From NCBI RefSeq assembly GCF_020833685.1, contig NZ_JACKZY010000002.1, forward strand, positions 744,001 to 808,000: a stretch of 64,000 nucleotides of DNA, in the 5' to 3' direction. Within the stretch, counting starts at the first letter, position 1. Every line of letters starts with the position of its first letter. The translations under genes and the position numbers were made by a program. The notes under the pieces are model-generated. The model did no database searches, had not been told where the DNA came from, and saw only the letters and a list, made by a program, of their open reading frames with translations. Positions 59,353 through 64,000 of this stretch are shown here, piece after piece. Origin of the DNA: Nitratireductor sp. B36. Lineage in GTDB: Bacteria; Pseudomonadota; Alphaproteobacteria; Rhizobiales; Rhizobiaceae.

Positions 59353-60402
59353 ATGGAAAAGCGCCGTCTTGGACGCAGCGACCTCCTTGTTTCTCAGATT
59401 TGCCTAGGCACCATGACTTATGGTGAGCAGAACACCGAGGCAGAAGGCCACGAACAGATGGACCGCGCCGTGGAGCGCGGGGTGAATTTTCTGGATATGG
59501 CCGAACTTTATCCAATCCCCCCGAAAGCAGAGACACAGGGCCGGACGGAACGCATCGTCGGCACCTGGATGAAAGCGCGGGGCAATCGCGATCAGGTCAT
59601 CATAGCGTCCAAGGTGATCGGCCGCACGGCCAATGAATGGTTCCGGGGCAACAGGCCATCGAAGCTGGTGCGCGCCGACATTATGGATGCCATCGACAAG
59701 TCGCTTGCCCGGCTCCAAACGGACTATATTGACCTTTACCAGATTCACTGGCCAGACCGTGAAAACCCGTTTGGCTCCAACCCGACACGTGTCACGTCGG
59801 TGTCGGAGCCGCTGGCTGATGAAACACCGATCGCGGAAACGCTGGCGGTGTTCGATGATCTGGTGAAAGCTGGAAAAATCCGGCATTTCGGTCTTTCCAA
59901 TGAGAGTTCCTGGGGTGTCATGCGGTTCATAGCCGAGGCCGACAAAGGTGTTGGGCCAAGGGTCGTCTCCTTGCAGAACGCCTACAACCTCATGAACCGC
60001 ACTTTTGAAGTGAACCTTGCAGAGACCTGTCAGCGTGAAGAGATCGGCTTGCTTGCCTACTCGCCGCTGGCCCAGGGCTATCTGACCGGAAAGTACGATG
60101 ATGGCGCCATGCCGGAAGGGTCGCGGAAGGTTCTGTTCGACCGCCTTCAAAGGTACGAAAAGCCGGGTGGTCCGGAGGCTGCCAAGGCTTACAACATGAT
60201 GGCGCGAGAATTCGGTCTCACGCCGGCCACGTTCGCACATGCCTTTGTGAATTCGCGGCCTTTTATGGCATCCAATATCATCGGGGCGACCACGATGGCG
60301 CATCTTGAAGAGGCGCTTAATGCTCTCGAGGTGCGCTGGACAGAGGAGATGCAGACGGCTGTCGATGATCTGCATCAGCGGATCGGCAATCCAAGCCCTT
60401 GA
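59353..60402 (+). CDS. Aldo/keto reductase, Tas-like
   Basis: A 349-residue NADP(H)-dependent TIM-barrel reductase. RRLGRSDLLVSQICLGTMTYG at the N-terminus, the catalytic Asp and Tyr in VNFLDMAELYPIPP, Lys in VIIASKVIG and His in YQIHWPDR form the catalytic tetrad. LLAYSPLAQGYLTGKY and the C-terminal NPSP follow the Tas group, including the insert NPFGSNPTRV. The ATG at 59353 has GGAG seven bases upstream; the ATG at 59305 lacks one. The substrate is unknown: Tas acts on aldehydes and can support prephenate metabolism. It stands alone. Confidence 0.88.
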   Translation: MEKRRLGRSDLLVSQICLGTMTYGEQNTEAEGHEQMDRAVERGVNFLDMAELYPIPPKAETQGRTERIVGTWMKARGNRDQVIIASKVIGRTANEWFRGNRPSKLVRADIMDAIDKSLARLQTDYIDLYQIHWPDRENPFGSNPTRVTSVSEPLADETPIAETLAVFDDLVKAGKIRHFGLSNESSWGVMRFIAEADKGVGPRVVSLQNAYNLMNRTFEVNLAETCQREEIGLLAYSPLAQGYLTGKYDDGAMPEGSRKVLFDRLQRYEKPGGPEAAKAYNMMAREFGLTPATFAHAFVNSRPFMASNIIGATTMAHLEEALNALEVRWTEEMQTAVDDLHQRIGNPSP

Positions 60403-60553
60403 GGCGCCAGCAGGATGATGCCGGTGGCGGCATCGTTCTTGATAGAATTTCAACAGAATTCGTTTTCCTGTCGGATCGGTGTGGTCTTCTGCGTCCTTCG
60501 AGCATCGCAATGACGGTGCGTCGCAGCGACGGCCGGTTTGACAGGAGAGCGCG

Positions 60554-61480
60554 ATGTTTAAAACTGCCTTTGCTGCCGCTTGTACGGCTCTTTTCCTCAC
60601 AGTATTCGCGGCTTCGCCTGCGCAGGCGGCAGCCGGGATATCCAAACCGCTGAAGAGCGGGGAGGTGGAAGCTGGCGGCCTTCAATATCACTATCAGATC
60701 CACGGGGAGGGTGAGCCGCTGCTCCTGTTGCATGGGGGTCTCGGACTGATCGAGATGTTCGGGCCGGTGTTGTCCATGCTTGCAGCAGAGCGGGAGGTTA
60801 TTGCCATCGACCTGCAGGGGCATGGCCGCAGCGAGCTTGGTGATCGTCCGATCAGCCTGGAGGCGATGGGCGATGATATGGCGTCTATTCTCGAACAACT
60901 GGGTTATGACCGTGTGGATGCCATGGGCTATTCCATGGGAGGCGGTGTTGTCCTGCGTCTGGCCGTGCAACACCCGGACAAGGTGCGACGCATCGCGCTT
61001 GTCTCGGCGGGCTTTGCGCAGGAAGGCTTCTATCCTGAAATGCTTCCCATGCAGGCTCAGGTGGGGGCCGGCATGGCCGAGATGATGAAGGATACGCCCA
61101 TGTATCAGTCCTATGCTGCGGTGGCGCCGGATCCCTCTCTCTTCCCGGACCTGCTCGACCGCATGGGCGCCTTCATGCGCAAGCCCTATAATTTTGCCGA
61201 GGATGTGAAGACATTGGACATGCCTGTGATGCTGGTGTTTGGCGATTCGGATATGTATCGGCCTGAGCATATTGTGGCGTTTTACCAATTGCTCGGTGGC
61301 GGGCTGAAAGATGCTGGCTGGCAGCGCGAGAACATGTCTCAAAACCGCCTGGCGATCCTGCCGAATCTTACGCACTACGACATCGGTGTTTCGCCCAGGC
61401 TGGCCGAAACCGTGTTGCCGTTTCTGAACGATGACCAGGTCAATGCGCCGTGGACAGCGGATGACCTGATGCGCAAATAG
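60554..61480 (+). CDS. Exported alpha/beta hydrolase
   Basis: A 308-residue alpha/beta hydrolase with a signal peptide (residues 1-25, ending in PAQAAA). HGGLGLIEMFGPVLSML is the oxyanion-region block, GYSMGGGVVLRL holds the nucleophile Ser, VFGDSDMYRPEH the acid, and LTHYDIG the catalytic His. AGGAG lies before the ATG. The substrate is unknown, but an esterase or lipase-like action in the periplasm is likely. It stands alone between the aldo/keto reductase and a convergent L,D-transpeptidase. Confidence 0.85.
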   Translation: MFKTAFAAACTALFLTVFAASPAQAAAGISKPLKSGEVEAGGLQYHYQIHGEGEPLLLLHGGLGLIEMFGPVLSMLAAEREVIAIDLQGHGRSELGDRPISLEAMGDDMASILEQLGYDRVDAMGYSMGGGVVLRLAVQHPDKVRRIALVSAGFAQEGFYPEMLPMQAQVGAGMAEMMKDTPMYQSYAAVAPDPSLFPDLLDRMGAFMRKPYNFAEDVKTLDMPVMLVFGDSDMYRPEHIVAFYQLLGGGLKDAGWQRENMSQNRLAILPNLTHYDIGVSPRLAETVLPFLNDDQVNAPWTADDLMRK

Positions 61481-61499
61481 ACGCGTTGCGGGAGAACGT

Positions 61500-61526
61500 C
61501 CCTTGCCGGTCGGGAACCGGCAAGGG
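61500..61526. terminator. Perfect hairpin between convergent genes
   Basis: CCCTTGCCGGT (61500-61510) and ACCGGCAAGGG (61516-61526) pair over 11 bases around a five-base loop, 20 bases after the hydrolase stop and 17 bases before the end of the L,D-transpeptidase gene. No T run follows on either side; a bidirectional terminator or mRNA 3'-end hairpin is likely. Confidence 0.55.
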
Positions 61527-61542
61527 TATTCATGCTTGTGGG

Positions 61543-62292
61543 TCAGACCATGTCAGGCCCAGCTTGTCCGCCGCCAAGCACGACCATGCGGGAGCCACGC
61601 GGGACGCGCTTGTAGAGATCGATGATGTCGTGGTTCAGCAAGCGAATGCAGCCTGATGACACCGACCGCCCGATTGACCAGGGCTCCGTCGTGCCGTGGA
61701 TGCGGTAGAGCGTGTCCTTGCCATCCTTGTACAGATAGAGCGCGCGCGCGCCGAGTGGATTGTCGATCCCGCCCTGCATGCCGGCGGCGAGGGGACGGTA
61801 GCGCTCCGGTTCACGATTTATCATCGCGAGAGTGGGGGCCCAGTTCGGCCACTCGGCCTTCCGTCCGATAACGCCGTCGCCTTCATATTCCAGCCCCGCC
61901 TTGGCGACGCCGATGCCGTATCGCATGGCCTTCCCGTTCTCCATTACCAGGTAGAGAAAACGGTTTGCGGGATCAACAACAATGGTACCCACCGGCTCGT
62001 TGGTCGGATAATCGACCATCTGGCGCAGATATTTGCGATCCATCTTGGTGACGTCGATTGCCGGAATGACGATGCCGTTGTCATCGATCTCGCGGTACAT
62101 CTCCTGATAGTAGGAGAGCATGGGACCGGGGACGTCTGCCGCGGGGATGGTGCTGCGGCCTGTGGTGGTGCAGGCGGCAGCGAATGCAGGCAGGAGCAGC
62201 AACATGACGAGCCGCGCAACGCGGGGGGCTGCGCGTACAACATTGATGTGGAACAAGGACACTCTCCTTACGTATGGGATTCGGAATTTCAT
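61543..62292 (-). CDS. L,D-transpeptidase (YkuD domain) lipoprotein
   Basis: A 249-residue cell-wall enzyme with a lipoprotein signal: the lipobox is AFAAAC at about residue 41, after a basic n-region of 25 residues. The YkuD domain (about 100-245) has IVVDPANRFLYLVMENGKAM and the active site HGTTEPWSIGRSVSSGCIRL, with the conserved His and the Cys in SSGCIR. It makes 3-3 cross-links in peptidoglycan or attaches outer-membrane proteins to it. The start at 62292 is the one that gives a lipoprotein signal; earlier ATGs do not. Confidence 0.9.
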   Translation of the reverse strand: MKFRIPYVRRVSLFHINVVRAAPRVARLVMLLLLPAFAAACTTTGRSTIPAADVPGPMLSYYQEMYREIDDNGIVIPAIDVTKMDRKYLRQMVDYPTNEPVGTIVVDPANRFLYLVMENGKAMRYGIGVAKAGLEYEGDGVIGRKAEWPNWAPTLAMINREPERYRPLAAGMQGGIDNPLGARALYLYKDGKDTLYRIHGTTEPWSIGRSVSSGCIRLLNHDIIDLYKRVPRGSRMVVLGGGQAGPDMV

Positions 62293-62706
62293 GTGTGGTT
62301 CGCCTCTCCGGCGCGGATGCGTGGGAGCGTTGAGTGGCGCTTGGCATGCGGTTCTCGAAAAATTGTGGCAAAGACCGGACCTGTGCCCGAATGTCGCGCG
62401 AATAGCGTTCTTCAGTCGAAATCCGCCCATGCGGTGAGGCATTTTTCCCACAGTCTGCGCCTCGTGAGGGGCGGCCCAACGCCGTTCACCGCTCTCAGGG
62501 GCTCATTGCGCTTTCCTGACACGGATTGGGAGGGGGGCGGGCGGCCTGTTCACTGGGAAGCAAACACGGGTGGCACAACTTTCATCGTTGCAACGTGGTT
62601 AACAGGTCGATTCAAACTTTATTGGTAAGTTTGCAATAACACTGCCCTTTCAACCGGTGGAACGGGCACCGGGCTTCCAAATTCCTCGAACTCCTGCAGA
62701 TCGTCT
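62293..62706. promoter_or_regulatory. Divergent promoter region between L,D-transpeptidase and GH25 genes
   Basis: 414 bases without a supported gene. Both peptidoglycan-related genes must take their promoters from it. The stretch at about 62573-62640 is AT-rich (AACTTTCATCGTTGCAACG and onward) and near the GH25 gene. I see no clear operator, repeat or terminator. Confidence 0.4.
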
Positions 62707-63705
62707 ATGCGTGTTCCTGCATTCCTTCGACCTGTCCTTTTAACGCTTGCTCTGACCGGCTGCACTGGCGGACCCAGCATTGACACCGCACTCAAGATCG
62801 ATCCGCCCTCACGCGAGGTGACGAGCTCGATCGTGAGGCCGGATGTGGGACTGCCGGGCGCCGCAATCGCTGAAAGCGAGGCCAGTCACGTGAGCGAGGC
62901 GGGGATGACGGCCATTGCCGAGCCTGACCGTGTCTCGACACCTGCGCTTGAGCAGGTGGCCATGATCACACCGCCAAAGCCGACACTGCGCCCCAAGAGC
63001 GCTGCGCGCGGTAAAGTGTATCGCAGCCAGTTTGGTGATGCTCATCCGATCAATTTCGGGAAGATCACACCGAAACATCATGCGGTGCACGGTGTTGATG
63101 TTTCGCGCTGGCAGGGTGATATCGACTGGGAGAGGCTGCGAGAGCGTGGCGCCAACTTCGCCTATATCAAGGCGACGGATGGGGTCGACCATATCGATCC
63201 GATGTTCAAGAAAAACTGGAACGGAGCAGCTGAAGCCGGCATTCGACGTGGTGCCTATCATTTTTTCTTCTGGTGTCGCAGGGCTTCCGATCAGGCTGAA
63301 TGGTTCATCCGCAATGTTCCGAAGGTGAAGGGCGCGCTGCCGCCGGTCCTGGATGTGGAATGGAACCACCAGTCAAGTTGTAAGTGGAAGCCATCGCGCG
63401 CGGAAGTCATCGAAAAAATGCAGGTTTTTCTGGACCGGTTGGAACGTCATTATGGACAGCGGCCAATCATTTACACCGCGCCCGATTTTTATGAAGACAA
63501 TCTGAAGGGGGCTTTCCCCAACCATCCGTTCTGGCTGCGTGCCGTGGCGGAACACCCCTCGAAAGTCTATCCGGGTCGGGATTGGGTGTTCTGGCAGTAT
63601 TCAGGCTCTGGCCTGAGCCAAGGCGTGAACGGCAGGATCGACCTCAATGTCTTTCACGGCGATGAAAGCGCCTGGTGGCGCTGGCTGGGGAAGGTGGCCG
63701 GCTGA
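62707..63705 (+). CDS. GH25-family lysozyme-like lipoprotein
   Basis: A 332-residue lipoprotein. The lipobox LTGC puts the lipidated Cys at residue 19, followed by a low-complexity linker of about 100 residues. The GH25 barrel runs from about residue 125: HGVDVSRWQGDIDW (first catalytic-region Asp at 131), FAYIKATDG, AYHFFFWCRRASDQAEWFI and PVLDVEWN, which holds the catalytic Asp-x-Glu pair of the family. GYRSP-type strands are replaced by RPIIYTAPDFYEDNLKG and WVFWQYSGSG near the end. It would cut beta-1,4 bonds in peptidoglycan in the periplasm or at the outer membrane, as a cell-wall remodelling enzyme. Confidence 0.88.
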   Translation: MRVPAFLRPVLLTLALTGCTGGPSIDTALKIDPPSREVTSSIVRPDVGLPGAAIAESEASHVSEAGMTAIAEPDRVSTPALEQVAMITPPKPTLRPKSAARGKVYRSQFGDAHPINFGKITPKHHAVHGVDVSRWQGDIDWERLRERGANFAYIKATDGVDHIDPMFKKNWNGAAEAGIRRGAYHFFFWCRRASDQAEWFIRNVPKVKGALPPVLDVEWNHQSSCKWKPSRAEVIEKMQVFLDRLERHYGQRPIIYTAPDFYEDNLKGAFPNHPFWLRAVAEHPSKVYPGRDWVFWQYSGSGLSQGVNGRIDLNVFHGDESAWWRWLGKVAG

Positions 63706-63728
63706 TCCTGCCGGAGAAGCGGACTCCC

Positions 63729-64000
63729 TCAGCTGCACCAGGTTTCCTTGAAACCGCGCCAGCGATGAGCGAGCCCTTCGGCGATGAGTTGATCGCCGAT
63801 GGGCTTTCCGTCCCGGTAGAGGCTTCTGAGTTTGCGACCATAAACATCCCGATCGCGCATGCTCGTGCGACGCAGCTCGAACGGACCTGAATTGACCAGC
63901 TGCTGAAAGCGGCGTTGCGCGCGGCGAGCGAGCTTTTTTTCGTATGCGCATTCGGGCGAGAACAGTTCGGGCGTGTTGAACCCTGTCACCCTGATTTTAT
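63729..64000 (-). CDS. Thermonuclease (SNase-like) family protein, cut by the right edge
   Basis: The last 90 codons of a nuclease gene that continues past the window. The visible part reads KIRVTGFNTPELFSPECAYE, then RAQRRFQQLVNSGP, DVYGRKLRSLYRDGKPIGDQ and LIAEGLAHRW. RVTG-NTPE is the equivalent of the Arg35 to Glu43 active-site loop of staphylococcal nuclease and DVYGR the Arg87 loop. The position of Asp40 is Asn here. The N-terminal strand and any signal peptide lie outside. Phosphodiester cleavage of nucleic acid is expected, with the caveat of the Asn. Confidence 0.8.
   Translation of the reverse strand, partial: KIRVTGFNTPELFSPECAYEKKLARRAQRRFQQLVNSGPFELRRTSMRDRDVYGRKLRSLYRDGKPIGDQLIAEGLAHRWRGFKETWCS

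Overview
The window reads as chromosomal DNA of an alphaproteobacterium of the Rhizobiales (Hyphomicrobiales), most like the Phyllobacteriaceae/Mesorhizobium group. This is inferred from gene families, not from rRNA: BA14K, DUF3008, DUF1127 and ExoD proteins, an entericidin-type lipoprotein, a RIME-like palindromic repeat, and a sarcosine oxidase operon next to an aerobic corrinoid-methyltransferase cluster. I see no rRNA, prophage, insertion sequence or CRISPR. One tRNA is present (tRNA-Lys, CTT).

Layout. 1-6.6 kb: a secreted protein cut by the left edge, a BA14K protein, an EEP-family phosphohydrolase/nuclease, a MacA-MacB type export operon and a PhzF-like enzyme. 6.7-14.3 kb: tRNA-Lys, an isoaspartyl methyltransferase and the TamA-TamB outer-membrane assembly pair. 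14.6-21.2 kb: a FadI-FadJ beta-oxidation pair, an aminotransferase, a nitroreductase and a secreted EF-hand protein. 21.3-29.1 kb: the soxBDAG operon and, divergently, a large MscS-type channel. 29.2-37.5 kb: a five-gene operon resembling decaprenyl-phosphoryl-arabinose synthesis (HAD-UbiA fusion, DprE1-like oxidase, small flippase-like protein, extended SDR, class III aminotransferase), then a terminator, a RIME-like repeat and a convergent membrane glycosyltransferase. 37.7-45.7 kb: a dimethylglycine/sarcosine dehydrogenase, a GbdR-like regulator, several small genes, a LysR regulator and a stand-alone LigD-type polymerase. 45.8-58.4 kb: a corrinoid-dependent methyl-transfer system, interrupted by a duplicated set of small exported proteins. 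58.4-64 kb: envelope and housekeeping genes (META-domain protein, aldo/keto reductase, exported hydrolase, L,D-transpeptidase, GH25 lysozyme-like lipoprotein, thermonuclease cut by the right edge).

How the genes work together. The strongest theme is demethylation of N-methylated compounds and one-carbon flow. An MttB-family methyltransferase without pyrrolysine, a B12-binding corrinoid protein, a RamA-like reactivase, a methyl-cobalamin:THF methyltransferase and a MetF/MetV pair could pass a methyl group from a quaternary amine to methylene-THF. The DMG/sarcosine dehydrogenase and SoxBDAG could finish the demethylation to glycine, probably under the GbdR-like regulator. A PF13769 protein and a DUF1638 protein sit with the corrinoid genes, and three proteins of the system carry Arg/Gly/Ala-rich basic tails.

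The best candidates for undescribed biology are (1) this corrinoid system with its accessory proteins and basic tails, (2) the A-B-C-A-B array of exported pilin-like and chaperone-like small proteins at 54.4-56.6 kb, and (3) the DprE1-like polyprenyl-pentose operon that carries an aminotransferase.
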